From: Kineococcus aurantiacus
GTDB lineage: Bacteria > Actinomycetota > Actinomycetes > Actinomycetales > Kineococcaceae
DNA: 64,000 nucleotides
Direction of reading: 5' to 3'
Assembly: GCF_013409345.1 (NCBI RefSeq)
Contig: NZ_JACCBB010000001.1
Span: 248,001-312,000, forward strand
In this document: positions 40,598 to 49,540 of the stretch, one piece after another
Layout of the letters: the number at the start of each line of letters is the position of its first letter
How positions within the stretch are numbered: the first letter of the stretch is position 1
Position numbers and translations under genes: made by a program
Notes under the pieces: generated by a model
Databases searched by the model: none
What the model was told of the DNA's origin: nothing
Seen by the model: only the letters and a program-made list of their open reading frames with translations

Positions 40598-43387
40598 CTA
40601 GTGCCCCGCCTCGTGCCAGCTGCGGCCGACCCCCACGGACACGTCCAGCGGCACCGCGAGGTCGGCGGCCCCGGCCATCGTCGAGCGCACCAGCGCCTCC
40701 AGCGCCTCCCGCTCCCCCGCTGCGACCTCCAGGACCAGCTCGTCGTGCACCTGCAGCAGCAGCCGGGACCGCAGGCCGCTCTCGCGCAGCCCCGCGTCCA
40801 GGTCGAGCATCGCCACCTTGATGATGTCGGCCGCGCTGCCCTGGATGGGGGCGTTGAGGGCCATCCGCTCGGCCATCTCCCGGCGCTGCCGGTTGTCGCT
40901 GGCCAGGTCGGGCAGGTACCGGCGCCGGCCCAGGATGGTCTCGGTCCAGCCCGTGCGGCGGGCCTGCTCGACGACGCCGTACAGGTAGTCGCGCACCCCG
41001 CCGAAGCGCTCGAAGTAGTCGTCCATGAGGCCCTTGGCCTCCTCGGTGGAGATCTTCAGCTGGTTCGACAGGCCGAAGGCCGACAACCCGTACGCCAGGC
41101 CGTAGGACATCGCCTTGATCTTGGCGCGCATCTCGGGCGTGACGTCCGCCGGCGCGACCCCGAAGACGCGGCTGCCCACGAAGCGGTGCAGGTCCTCCCC
41201 GGAGGTGAAGGCCGCGATGAGGCCCTCGTCCTGGGACAGGTGCGCCATGATCCGCATCTCGATCTGGGAGTAGTCCGCGGTGAGCAGGCACTCGAACCCG
41301 TCGTCGGAGCCGACGACGAAGGCCTGCCGGATGCGCCGGCCCTCCTCGGTGCGGATCGGGATGTTCTGCAGGTTCGGGTCGGTCGAGGACAACCGGCCGG
41401 TCGCGGCGATCATCTGCTGGTAGGTGGTGTGGATGCGCCCGTCGTCGGCGACGGACTTGCGCAGCCCCTCGACGGTCTGCCGCAGCCGGGAGGCGTCGCG
41501 GTGCTCCAGCAGGTGGGCCAGGAACGGGTGCTCGGTCTTGACGAACAGCGCCGCGAGCGCGTCGGCGTCGGTGGTGTAGCCCGTCTTGGTCCGCTTGGTC
41601 TTGGGCATCTGCAGCTGCTCGAACAGCACCGTCTGCAGCTGCTTGGGGGAGCCGAGGTTGATCTCGGTGCCGATGACCTCGTAGGCCAGCGACTGGGCCT
41701 GGGCGACGCGGTCGGCGAAGTGCTCCTCCAGGTCGGCCAGGAGCACGCCGTCGACGGCGACCCCGACCCGCTCCTGGCGGGCCAGGACGTCCACCAGCGG
41801 CAGCTCCACGTCGGCCAGCAGCTGCGTCCCGCCGCGCTCGGACAGCTCCACGGCCAGGACGCCGGCCAGCTCGGAGATCGCCAGCGCGCGCACCATGCCC
41901 TCCTCGGCGCGGGCCTGCAGGTCCCCGCCGACGGGGCCGTCGCCGCCGTCGAGCGTCAGCTGCTCGTCCGCCGGGGCCGCCGGCAGCGACCCCTCGGCGC
42001 GCAGCTCGCGCTTGAGGTGGCGCACGGCGAGGTCGGCCAGGTCGTAGCTGCGCTGGTCGGGCCGGCACAGGTACGCCGCGAGCGCGGTGTCGAACACGAC
42101 CCCGGCCAGCTCCCAGCCGCGGGCCAGGAGCGCGTGGGAGGGGCCCTTGACGTCGTGGGCGACCTTGGGGCGGTCGGCGTCGGCGAGCCAGGCGACCAGG
42201 GCCCGCTCGTCGCCCGGCTCGATCGTCACCGGGTCGACCCAGGCGGCCACGCCGTCGGCGCCCGCCAGCGCCAGGCCGGTGACCTCACCGGTGCCGCGGC
42301 CCCACTCCCCCTGCACGTGCAGCCCCGTGCGGCCCGTGGCGTGCTCGTCCAGCCAGGGGCCGACCTCCCCGGCCAGCAGGACGGCGCCGTCGACGCCGAA
42401 CCCCTCCTCGGCCTCGGGCTCGGCCGACTCCAGGGTGGCGAAGAGGCGGTCGCGCAGGACGCGGAACTCCAGGCCGTCGAAGACGGTGTGGACCTGCTCG
42501 CGGTCCCAGGCCCGGCGCAGCAGCTCCGGGACGGTGGTGTCCAGGCTCAGGTCCGTGACCAGGGCGTTGAGCCGGCGGTTGCGGATGACGGAGTCGAGGT
42601 GGGCGCGCAGGTTCTCCCCCGCCTTGCCCTTGACGAGGTCGGCGTGGGCGATGACGCCGTCGAGGCCGTCGTACTCGCCGATCCACTTGGCGGCGGTCTT
42701 GGCCCCCACGCCGGGCACGCCGGGGAGGTTGTCGGAGGTCTCCCCCACGAGCGCGGCGAGGTCGGGGTACCGCTGCGGCGGGACGCCGTACTTGGCCTCC
42801 ACGGCCTCGGGAGTCATGCGGGACAGCTCCGAGACGCCCTTGACGGGGTACAGGACGGTCACCTCGGGCCGGACGAGCTGGAGGGCGTCGCGGTCGCCGG
42901 TGCAGACGAGGACGTCGAAGTCCTGGGCGACGGCCTGGGTGGTGAGGGTGGCGATGACGTCGTCGGCCTCGTAGCCCTCCTTCTCCACCACGGGCACGCG
43001 CAGCGCGGCGAGCACCTCCTTGACCAGCTCGACCTGGCCGCGGAACTCGTCGGGGCTCTTGGTGCGGGTGCCCTTGTACTCGGGGTAGGCCTCGGTGCGG
43101 AAGGAGTGGCGCGAGACGTCGAAGGTGACGGCGAAGTGGGTGGGGTCCTCGTCGCGCAGCAGGTTGATGAGCATCGAGGTGAAGCCGTAGACGGCGTTCG
43201 TCGGCTGCCCGGTGGTCGTGGCGAAGTTGCCGACCGGCAGGGCGTAGAAGGCGCGGTAGGCCATCGAGTGCCCGTCGATGAGCAGCAGCCGGGGCCGCGT
43301 CGGTGCGGCCTTCGCGGTCCGGGCCGCCGCGGCGGTCGTGGCGGCGGTGCGGGGAGCGGCTGCTCTGCGGGCAGCGGGCGGTGTCAC
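40598..43387 (-). CDS. polA: DNA polymerase I
   Basis: The 929-residue enzyme fills gaps in replication and excision repair. The N-terminal 5'-nuclease domain starts at LLLIDGHSMAYRAFYALP and has the VEKEGYEADDVIATL and GVGAKTAAKW blocks. The middle exonuclease domain lacks the catalytic DxE (reads VQGEWG), so proofreading is lost, as usual in actinobacteria. The polymerase domain has DYSQIEMR, the O-helix KAMSYGLAYGLS and VHDELVLE. The start is a GTG 11 codons inside the longest frame, chosen because TACCCT lies 7 nt upstream and the damage-type promoter element precedes it at the exact spacing of uvrA and uvrB. Confidence 0.96.
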   Translation of the reverse strand: MTPPAARRAAAPRTAATTAAAARTAKAAPTRPRLLLIDGHSMAYRAFYALPVGNFATTTGQPTNAVYGFTSMLINLLRDEDPTHFAVTFDVSRHSFRTEAYPEYKGTRTKSPDEFRGQVELVKEVLAALRVPVVEKEGYEADDVIATLTTQAVAQDFDVLVCTGDRDALQLVRPEVTVLYPVKGVSELSRMTPEAVEAKYGVPPQRYPDLAALVGETSDNLPGVPGVGAKTAAKWIGEYDGLDGVIAHADLVKGKAGENLRAHLDSVIRNRRLNALVTDLSLDTTVPELLRRAWDREQVHTVFDGLEFRVLRDRLFATLESAEPEAEEGFGVDGAVLLAGEVGPWLDEHATGRTGLHVQGEWGRGTGEVTGLALAGADGVAAWVDPVTIEPGDERALVAWLADADRPKVAHDVKGPSHALLARGWELAGVVFDTALAAYLCRPDQRSYDLADLAVRHLKRELRAEGSLPAAPADEQLTLDGGDGPVGGDLQARAEEGMVRALAISELAGVLAVELSERGGTQLLADVELPLVDVLARQERVGVAVDGVLLADLEEHFADRVAQAQSLAYEVIGTEINLGSPKQLQTVLFEQLQMPKTKRTKTGYTTDADALAALFVKTEHPFLAHLLEHRDASRLRQTVEGLRKSVADDGRIHTTYQQMIAATGRLSSTDPNLQNIPIRTEEGRRIRQAFVVGSDDGFECLLTADYSQIEMRIMAHLSQDEGLIAAFTSGEDLHRFVGSRVFGVAPADVTPEMRAKIKAMSYGLAYGLSAFGLSNQLKISTEEAKGLMDDYFERFGGVRDYLYGVVEQARRTGWTETILGRRRYLPDLASDNRQRREMAERMALNAPIQGSAADIIKVAMLDLDAGLRESGLRSRLLLQVHDELVLEVAAGEREALEALVRSTMAGAADLAVPLDVSVGVGRSWHEAGH

Positions 43388-43394
43388 GTCCGCC

Positions 43395-43417
43395 AGGGTA
43401 GTCAGCTCCCCCGACAC
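43395..43417 (-). promoter_or_regulatory. RecA-NDp/PafBC-type promoter of polA
   Basis: Minus-strand GTGTCGGGG (43417-43409), exactly 8 nt, TACCCT (43400-43395), 7 nt, GTG. The element matches TTGTCRGTG at 7 of 9 positions. It sits in the 59-bp gap after the GNAT gene. Confidence 0.7.
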
Positions 43418-43446
43418 CACCGGCGCGCGCGGCCGCCCGGTGCCGC

Positions 43447-44034
43447 TCAGCTGGCGGTGGGCACCTCGAGCGTGTCCCCCGAGCGGGCCAGCCGGGCCCG
43501 TAGGGAGCGGCGCCGGGCGACGACGTCGGTGGTGTGCGCGGAGGCGCCGGGGGCGTCGGACAGCTTGCGGCGCAGCACCGGCAGCGGCGCGGCGCGGCGC
43601 ACGACGACGGGGGCGAACCCGAGGCGGGCCATGTAGCGGGTGTAGTCGCGGTCGCCGGGCAGGACCGTGCAGGCCAGCTGCTCGGCGCCCTCGCTCTCGG
43701 CGACGTGGACGGCCTTGCGCAGCAGGGCCCGGCCCACGCCGCGGCGGCGGGCGCCGGGGACGACGTGCAGGTGCTCGACGCTGGGGCCGGCGCAGTTGCC
43801 CAGCGGCAGCAGCGGGGTGGAGGTCAGGAGGGCGTAGCCGACCGGCTCGGACCCGGCGAAGGCGAGCAGGACGCGGACCTCACCGCTGTCCAGGGAGCGC
43901 AGCAGACGGGCGCGCACGCTGTCGACGGAGGCCCGCAGCTGGGCCTGGTCGAAGCGGGCGGAGGTGTACAGGTCCATCAGGACGTCGACGTCGGCGGTGC
44001 CGGCGGCGCGCACCTCGACTGCGGGTCGTGCCAC
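43447..44034 (-). CDS. GNAT-family N-acetyltransferase
   Basis: The 195-residue protein has an acetyl-CoA-binding GNAT core: VEHLHVVPGARRRGVGRALLRKAV (motif A with the R-R-G-V-G-R-A loop), AESEGAEQLACTVLPGDRDYTRYMARLGF (motif B). A basic C-terminal tail of about 40 residues follows. The acceptor is unknown. The GTG start is chosen from GGGAGGGGA 4 nt upstream. It lies upstream of polA on the same strand, but polA has its own promoter in the gap. Homologues next to polA are common in actinobacteria. Confidence 0.85.
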   Translation of the reverse strand: MARPAVEVRAAGTADVDVLMDLYTSARFDQAQLRASVDSVRARLLRSLDSGEVRVLLAFAGSEPVGYALLTSTPLLPLGNCAGPSVEHLHVVPGARRRGVGRALLRKAVHVAESEGAEQLACTVLPGDRDYTRYMARLGFAPVVVRRAAPLPVLRRKLSDAPGASAHTTDVVARRRSLRARLARSGDTLEVPTAS

Positions 44035-44248
44035 GTGATCCCCTCCCGCGCGGCGCACCCGCGGGTGCGCACGACGAAGCAGACCGGGCCCCCGCTCCGG
44101 TGGCCGCCCCACTCGGGGGAGCGGCTGCGCCGGACACTAGGGCACGGCGGGCCGCAGGGGAAGATCCCGCCGCGATCGCACCGTGACCTTCACCCGCTGT
44201 GGCGAACTGCCCGCCCACGGCCACGGGGTGTGACCGGGCCGGGGAACG

Positions 44249-44287
44249 CCGACGCGGGGGGCCGCACCTTCCGGCCCCCCGCGTCGG
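44249..44287 (-). terminator. Terminator of the liv operon
   Basis: A 16-bp stem (CCGACGCGGGGGGCCG and its complement) with a 7-nt loop, 11 nt after the livF stop codon. Confidence 0.8.
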
Positions 44288-44297
44288 TGCTCACCGC

Positions 44298-45023
44298 CTA
44301 GACGTCGCCGCCGAGGTAGGCGGCGCGGATCGAGTCGTCGGCGGCCAGCTCGGCGCCGGTCCCCGACCGCACGACCGTCCCCGTCTCCAGGACGTAGGCG
44401 ACGTCGGAGATGCGCAGCGCCTGGGCGGCGTTCTGCTCGACCAGCAGCACCGTGGTGCCCTGCTGGTTGATCTCCACGATGATCGAGAAGATCTGCTGGA
44501 TGAGCTTGGGCGCCAGCCCCATGGAGGGCTCGTCGAGCAGCAGCACCCGCGGGCGCGACATGAGGGCGCGGCCGATGGCGAGCATCTGCTGCTCACCCCC
44601 GGACATCGTCCCGGCGAACTGCGACCGGCGTTCGGCCAGGCGCGGGAACAGGGAGAAGACCCGGTCCAGGTCCTGCCGGTAGGCCGCGGTGCGCCGGTCC
44701 TTGCGGGTGTAGGCGCCCATGTCGAGGTTCTCCTCGACGGTCATCCCGACGAACGTCCCACGGCCCTCGGGGGCCTGGCACAGGCCCTTCTGGACGAGCT
44801 TGTGCGAGGGGACCTTGGTGATGTCCTCCCCCTCGAACACGATGGAACCGGTGCGGACGGTGCGCAGCCCCGACACGGTCTTCAGCGTGGTCGTCTTGCC
44901 GGCGCCGTTGGCGCCGATGAGCGTCGCGATGGCACCTTCGGGCACGGCGAAGGAGACGTCCCGGATGGCCTCGATGCGCCCGTAGTTGACGCTGAGGTCC
45001 TTCACGACGAGCTGGTCGCTCAC
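44298..45023 (-). CDS. livF: Branched-chain amino acid ABC transporter ATP-binding protein LivF
   Basis: The 241-residue ATPase has Walker A GANGAGKTTT, signature MSGGEQQMLAIGRALM, Walker B VLLLDEPSMGLAP and the switch His-region (VLLVEQN). The LivF-specific GRGTFVGMTVEENL is present. With LivG it powers the LivHM permease for leucine, isoleucine and valine or related substrates. It starts at a GTG overlapping the livG stop (GTGA) and is the last gene of livKHMGF. Confidence 0.95.
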   Translation of the reverse strand: MSDQLVVKDLSVNYGRIEAIRDVSFAVPEGAIATLIGANGAGKTTTLKTVSGLRTVRTGSIVFEGEDITKVPSHKLVQKGLCQAPEGRGTFVGMTVEENLDMGAYTRKDRRTAAYRQDLDRVFSLFPRLAERRSQFAGTMSGGEQQMLAIGRALMSRPRVLLLDEPSMGLAPKLIQQIFSIIVEINQQGTTVLLVEQNAAQALRISDVAYVLETGTVVRSGTGAELAADDSIRAAYLGGDV

Positions 45024-45862
45024 AGTTGCTCGTCCCCCTCGGACAGCTGGTCGTCCTCGACGCCCAGGTAGGCGGCGATGACCGCCGGGTCGTTGCGGAT
45101 CTCCGCGGGCAGCCCCTCGGCGATCTTCTTGCCGAACTCCAGGACGACGATGCGGTCGGTGACGCCCATGACCAGGCGCATGTCGTGCTCGATGAGCAGG
45201 ACGGTGTTGCCCATGTCGCGGACGCGGCGGATGAGGTCCATCAGCCGCTGCTTCTCCACGGGGTTGAACCCCGCGGCCGGCTCGTCCAGGCACAGCAGCT
45301 TGGGCTTGGTGGCCAGCGCCCGGGCGATCTCCAGGCGGCGCTGCTCGCCGTAGGACAGGTTGCGCGCCAGGTCGTCCGCGCGGTGGCCCAGGTCCATCAT
45401 GTCGAGCAGCTCGTCGGCCAGCGCGTGCCCCTCGCGGGTCTCCCGCCGGTGCCGCGGCAGCCGGAACAGGGAGTTCAGCACCCCCGAGCGGTGGTGGGAG
45501 TCGGCCCCCACCAGCACGTTCTCGCGGGCCGTCATGTTCCCGAACAGGCGGATGTTCTGGAACGTGCGCGCGATCCCCAGCCGGTTGATCTGGTACCGCT
45601 TGCGCTTGCCCAGCGGCTGGCCGTCGAAGACGACGCGCCCCTCGGTCGGCTGGTACACGCCGGTGAGGGCGTTGAAGCAGGTCGTCTTCCCAGCGCCGTT
45701 GGGGCCGATGAGCCCGAGGATCTCCCCCTGGCGGATGTCGAAGGAGACGTCGTTGAGGGCCACGACCCCGCCGAAGCGCAGGGTCACGTTCTCCATGGTC
45801 AGCAGCGGCGGGCCGAACTCGCGCGGTGCGGCCACGGGGCTGTCCTCCGTCAGTTCAGGCAC
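45020..45862 (-). CDS. livG: Branched-chain amino acid ABC transporter ATP-binding protein LivG
   Basis: The 280-residue ATPase has Walker A GPNGAGKTTCFN, the LivG-type RTFQNIRLFGNMTARENVLVG, signature LSYGEQRRLEIARAL, and Walker B LCLDEPAAGFNPVE. The His switch LLIEHDMRLVMG is followed by the family ending PAVIAAYLGVE. The GTG start lies inside the end of livM (8-nt overlap) with GGAGGAGGG 5 nt upstream. It partners LivF on the cytoplasmic side. Confidence 0.95.
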   Translation of the reverse strand: MPELTEDSPVAAPREFGPPLLTMENVTLRFGGVVALNDVSFDIRQGEILGLIGPNGAGKTTCFNALTGVYQPTEGRVVFDGQPLGKRKRYQINRLGIARTFQNIRLFGNMTARENVLVGADSHHRSGVLNSLFRLPRHRRETREGHALADELLDMMDLGHRADDLARNLSYGEQRRLEIARALATKPKLLCLDEPAAGFNPVEKQRLMDLIRRVRDMGNTVLLIEHDMRLVMGVTDRIVVLEFGKKIAEGLPAEIRNDPAVIAAYLGVEDDQLSEGDEQL

Positions 45863-47012
45863 GAGCGCCCTCCTCCGTCCCCTCGAGTTCCTTGGTGACC
45901 GCGTCCGCGCGCTGGGCCCGGCGGGCCCGGCGCGGCGGCAGCAGGCCCTGCGGCCGGAAGTTGGCCAGCAGCAGCAGGAGCAGGCCGAACACCACGATGC
46001 GGAAGTCGGCGAACTCGCGGAACCGCTCGGGCAGGTAGGCGACGACGACACCGCCGACGATGGCGCCCCAGCGGTTCCCCTGCCCGCCGATGACGACGGC
46101 CGCGAGGAACATCATCGACAGCTGGATCATGAAGGAGTCCGGGTTGATGGCCCCGACGCGGGAGGCGTACAGCGCCCCGGACAGGCCACCCACGAACGCG
46201 CCCATGGCGAAGGCCAGCAGCTTGAAGCGGAACGTGGGCACGCCGTTGAGCTCGGCGGCCTCCTCGTCCTCGCGGGTGGCCTCCCACGCGCGGCCGACGC
46301 GGCTGCTCTGCAGCAGCCGGTCGGCGATGAGCACCAGGATGATCACGGCGAGGGCGAGCCAGTAGTACGGGACCGCGTCCAGCAGGCCGAACTTGAGGAA
46401 GACCGAGCGGGCCCCCTCCCCCAGGTCGACCTTCGCGACGGCGCCGTCCCAGACCAGGCTGGGCAGCCCGAACAGCTCCGTGGACGGCGGCCGCGGGATG
46501 CCGGTGATGCCGCGGGCCCCGTTGAGCCACTCGGTGTTCAGCGCCGTGAGCCGGATGATCTCCCCGAACCCCAGCGTCACGATGGCCAGGTAGTCGCCGC
46601 GCACGCGCAGCGTGGGCGCGCCCAGCAGCAGACCGCTGGCCGTGGAGATCGTCACGGCCATGACGATGAGCACGAACCACGGGACCTGCCCGTGCAGGGA
46701 GCCGAAGACGCCGACGGTGTAGGCGCCGATGGCGTAGAAGCCGACGTACCCCAGGTCGAGCAGACCGGCGTACCCCAGCACGATGTTCAGCCCGAGGGCC
46801 ACGAGCGCGTAGTTCGCCACGGTCGCCAGCACGGCGCCGAACTCGGCGTCCTCGGTGGAGACGATCGGCAGGTTCAGCAGCGGCAGGATGAAGAAGAAGA
46901 GCGCGATGAGGACCCAGATCGCGATCTGGACCGGTTTGGGCAGCGTCGTCCACCGGTCGGCGAACGTGGGCTTGGCCGGGCTCCGCTTGGCGGGAGTGGT
47001 CGCTGTGCTCAT
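45855..47012 (-). CDS. livM: Branched-chain amino acid ABC transporter permease LivM
   Basis: The 385-residue permease has about 9-10 membrane helices and the LivM blocks LNIVLGYAGLLDLGYVGFYAIGAY, LRVRGDYLAIVTLGFGEIIR and the coupling loop RVGRAWEATREDEEAAELNGV. It ends with a basic C-terminal tail. It overlaps livH by 4 nt (ATGA) and livG by 8 nt, so the four transport genes form one tightly coupled unit. Confidence 0.95.
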   Translation of the reverse strand: MSTATTPAKRSPAKPTFADRWTTLPKPVQIAIWVLIALFFFILPLLNLPIVSTEDAEFGAVLATVANYALVALGLNIVLGYAGLLDLGYVGFYAIGAYTVGVFGSLHGQVPWFVLIVMAVTISTASGLLLGAPTLRVRGDYLAIVTLGFGEIIRLTALNTEWLNGARGITGIPRPPSTELFGLPSLVWDGAVAKVDLGEGARSVFLKFGLLDAVPYYWLALAVIILVLIADRLLQSSRVGRAWEATREDEEAAELNGVPTFRFKLLAFAMGAFVGGLSGALYASRVGAINPDSFMIQLSMMFLAAVVIGGQGNRWGAIVGGVVVAYLPERFREFADFRIVVFGLLLLLLANFRPQGLLPPRRARRAQRADAVTKELEGTEEGARA

Positions 47013-47989
47013 GCGCGGGCCTTCCCGAGGGACTCACCGAGGATGCCGGTGGGCCGGAACAGCAGGACGACGACGAGGAGCAGGAACGACACGACGTCCT
47101 TCCAGGACGAGGCGAGCCCGAGCAACGTCGCGTAGTTCTCGACCAGGCCGAGGACCAGACCGCCCACGAGGGCACCGCGGATGTTGCCGATGCCGCCCAG
47201 GACCGCGGCCGTGAAGGCCTTGATGCCCAGGACGAAGCCCACGTTGTAGCGGGTCACCCCGATGTGGACGAGGTAGAGCAGGGCCGCGGCGCCGGCCATC
47301 AGGCCGCCGATGAAGAAGGTGAGCTGGACGACGCGCTTCTGGTTCACGCCCATGAGGGCGGCGGCCTCGGGGTTCTGGGACACGGCCCGCACCCCCCGGC
47401 CCAGCCGGGAGCGGCTGACGAACTGGTCCAGGGCGATCATCATGAGCACCGCGGCGATCAGCACGATGAGCTGGTTGCTGCGGACCTGGAACCCGGCGAT
47501 CTCCAGCACCTGCACGTTCGGCAGCGGGTTGACGAACGCGGTGTTCTCCCGGGCCTGCCGGACGTAGGGCGCCAGCACGGTGTCCAGGTTGAGCCAGCCG
47601 GCGATCCGGTCCCGCAGGCCCATGATCTCGGAGAGCATGAAGGACGCGCCGATGGCGGAGATGAGGGCGACCAGCGGCGGGGCGTGCTTCTCCCGCAGCC
47701 GCCGGTAGGCGATGCGCTCCACGACGAGCGCGACGCCGCCGCTGACGGCCATCGCCGCGACGAGGGCCACCAGCAGCAACCCGATGGCGGCCGGCCAGCT
47801 CATGCCCGAGCGCGCTCCGAGCAGGGTCATCGCCCACACGGCCCCGAAGCTGCCCCACATGAAGACTTCGGAGTGCGCGAAGTTGATGAGGCGCAGGACG
47901 CCGTAGACGAGGGTGTAGCCGAGGGCGAACAGGGCGTAGATCGCGCCGACCACCAGACCCGTGAAGGTCAGGTTCAAGAACGTGGACAG
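47009..47989 (-). CDS. livH: Branched-chain amino acid ABC transporter permease LivH
   Basis: The 326-residue permease has about 8 membrane helices and LivH signatures: GAIYALFALGYTLVYGVLRLINFAHSE-like start, SRLGRGVRAVSQNPEAAALMGV coupling loop and KAFTAAVLGGIGNIRGALVGG. I place the start at CTG 47989, because GGGGAG lies 5 nt upstream; the next start, TTG 47977, lacks a ribosome site. Either way the N-terminus is short. It follows livK after a spacer containing a hairpin, so it is probably expressed less than the binding protein. Confidence 0.92.
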   Translation of the reverse strand: MSTFLNLTFTGLVVGAIYALFALGYTLVYGVLRLINFAHSEVFMWGSFGAVWAMTLLGARSGMSWPAAIGLLLVALVAAMAVSGGVALVVERIAYRRLREKHAPPLVALISAIGASFMLSEIMGLRDRIAGWLNLDTVLAPYVRQARENTAFVNPLPNVQVLEIAGFQVRSNQLIVLIAAVLMMIALDQFVSRSRLGRGVRAVSQNPEAAALMGVNQKRVVQLTFFIGGLMAGAAALLYLVHIGVTRYNVGFVLGIKAFTAAVLGGIGNIRGALVGGLVLGLVENYATLLGLASSWKDVVSFLLLVVVLLFRPTGILGESLGKARA

Positions 47990-48036
47990 GGGAACTCCCC
48001 GGGGTGAGGGGTGCGTACGGGGGGAAGGGTCGGAAC

Positions 48037-48076
48037 GCGCGACGACCCCACCCGCGCGGAGCGGGTGGGGTCGCGC
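48037..48076 (-). terminator. Hairpin between livK and livHMGF
   Basis: ACCCCACCCGC and GCGGGTGGGGT form an 11-bp stem with a 5-nt loop, extended by flanking CGCG pairing with a 2-nt bulge. It starts just after the livK stop. It may reduce read-through into the permease genes and protect livK mRNA. Confidence 0.6.
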
Positions 48077-48082
48077 GGCGGA

Positions 48083-49258
48083 TCAGGAGGCGTTGATCTC
48101 CTGGTCGGCGACGATCTGACCGCCCTGGACCTTGTAGGCCCAGACGGAGACCTCGCTGGGCTCGCCCTTGTCGTCGAACTTCAGCTGCTTGGTGACACCC
48201 GGCTCGTCGTAGCTCTTGACGTACGACAGCAGGTCCTCGCGGGTGACCTGGCCGTCGGCGATGCCGTTGAGCAGGATCGTGGCGGCGTCGAAGGCCTCGG
48301 CCGAGTAGGTGGCCGGCGCGGTGCCGTAGGCCTTGGTGTAGTCCTCCACGAACGTGCCGCCCGCCTTGTCCGGCGGCAGGCACGGGCAGGTCATGAGGGC
48401 GCCCTCGGCCGCCTCCGCACCGGCGGCGGTGACCAGGCCCTCGTCCTTGGCGCCGTCGTCGGTGATGAAGGCGAGCTTGTCGGCGCTCAGGCCGGCCTCG
48501 CGCAGCTGCTTCAGGAGCAGGCCGCCCTCGGGGTAGTACCCGCCGAAGAACACCGAGTCGGCGCCGGAGGCCTGGACGTCGGCCACGACGGCCGAGAAGT
48601 CCGTCTGCCCGGTCTGGACGGTGTTGTCCTTGACCTTCTTGGCGCCGAGGTTCTCGCGGACGATGTCGGCCAGGCCCTTGCCGTACTCGGTGGCGTCGTC
48701 GATGACGTACACCTTCTGCTTGCCGAGGGTGTCGGTGATGTACTTCGCGGCCGCCGGGCCCTGGGAGGCGTCGTTGCCCAGCACGCGGAAGAAGGTCTTC
48801 CAGCCGTTCTCGGCCAGCGCGGGGTTGGTCGCCGAGGGGCTGATGCCGACGATGCCGGCCTCGTCGAAGATCGGGTCGGCGACCTTGGACTCGCCGGAGA
48901 AGGCCGGCCCGACGATGCCGACGACCTTCTCGTCGCCCACGACCTGCTGGGCCAGGCCCTGGGCCTGGTTCTGGTCACCCTGGGAGTCGTAGGGGGTGAG
49001 CGTGACCTGGCAGGCGCCGCTCTCGGCGTTGTGCTGGTCGATGGCGAGCTTGACGCCGTTCTGCTCGTTGACGCCGAGGTTGGCGTTGGGGCCGGTGAGG
49101 GCGCCGAAGAAGCCGATGCTGATGCCGTCCGGGCAGCTGCCGCTGCCGCCGGAGGAGGCGGAACCGGACGACGTGTCGTCACCGCCGGTCGTGCCGCAGG
49201 CCGCGAGCAGGAGGGCGGCCGCCGCGGCGGGGGCCGCGATTCTGACGATGGAGCGCAC
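48083..49258 (-). CDS. livK: Branched-chain amino acid ABC transporter substrate-binding lipoprotein LivK
   Basis: The 391-residue protein has a lipoprotein signal (LLLAAC, lipidated Cys21), a Ser/Gly-rich tether and a type I periplasmic-binding fold of the Leu/Ile/Val family. Typical blocks are ISIGFFGALTGPNANLGVNEQNGVKLAID, VGIVGPAFSGESKVADPIFDEAGI and YSAEAFDAATILLNGI. It captures the substrate outside the membrane and delivers it to LivHM. The GTG start has AGGAGG 9 nt upstream. It is first in the livKHMGF operon. Confidence 0.94.
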   Translation of the reverse strand: MRSIVRIAAPAAAAALLLAACGTTGGDDTSSGSASSGGSGSCPDGISIGFFGALTGPNANLGVNEQNGVKLAIDQHNAESGACQVTLTPYDSQGDQNQAQGLAQQVVGDEKVVGIVGPAFSGESKVADPIFDEAGIVGISPSATNPALAENGWKTFFRVLGNDASQGPAAAKYITDTLGKQKVYVIDDATEYGKGLADIVRENLGAKKVKDNTVQTGQTDFSAVVADVQASGADSVFFGGYYPEGGLLLKQLREAGLSADKLAFITDDGAKDEGLVTAAGAEAAEGALMTCPCLPPDKAGGTFVEDYTKAYGTAPATYSAEAFDAATILLNGIADGQVTREDLLSYVKSYDEPGVTKQLKFDDKGEPSEVSVWAYKVQGGQIVADQEINAS

Positions 49259-49349
49259 TGGCTAGTCCTCCTGGAGGAGAGGGCACGGGAGCACGCGCCA
49301 CGACGCGCGTTCACGTGAGCGCCACCCGGGAGCGGTGGAGCCGTGGTGA

Positions 49350-49355
49350 ACACTA
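49350..49355 (-). promoter_or_regulatory. Possible -10 box for the liv operon
   Basis: TAGTGT on the minus strand about 92 nt upstream of livK, in the only sizeable spacer before the operon. No -35 box is evident, so this is tentative. Confidence 0.25.
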
Positions 49356-49540
49356 GGGGGCCGACACGCGTTCTGCGCAGCTTCCGTGGGCGAGTTCACC
49401 GGGTCGTTACACAGATCGGCCACCGCAGAGCCCCTGGACTGCGCAGATGTACCGGCCCGACTGCGCACAGGCACCACACCGGTCCACGACGACAGCCCCG
49501 CCCGCGCGGGGCGCGGACGGGGCTGTGCGGTGGCGGGGGC

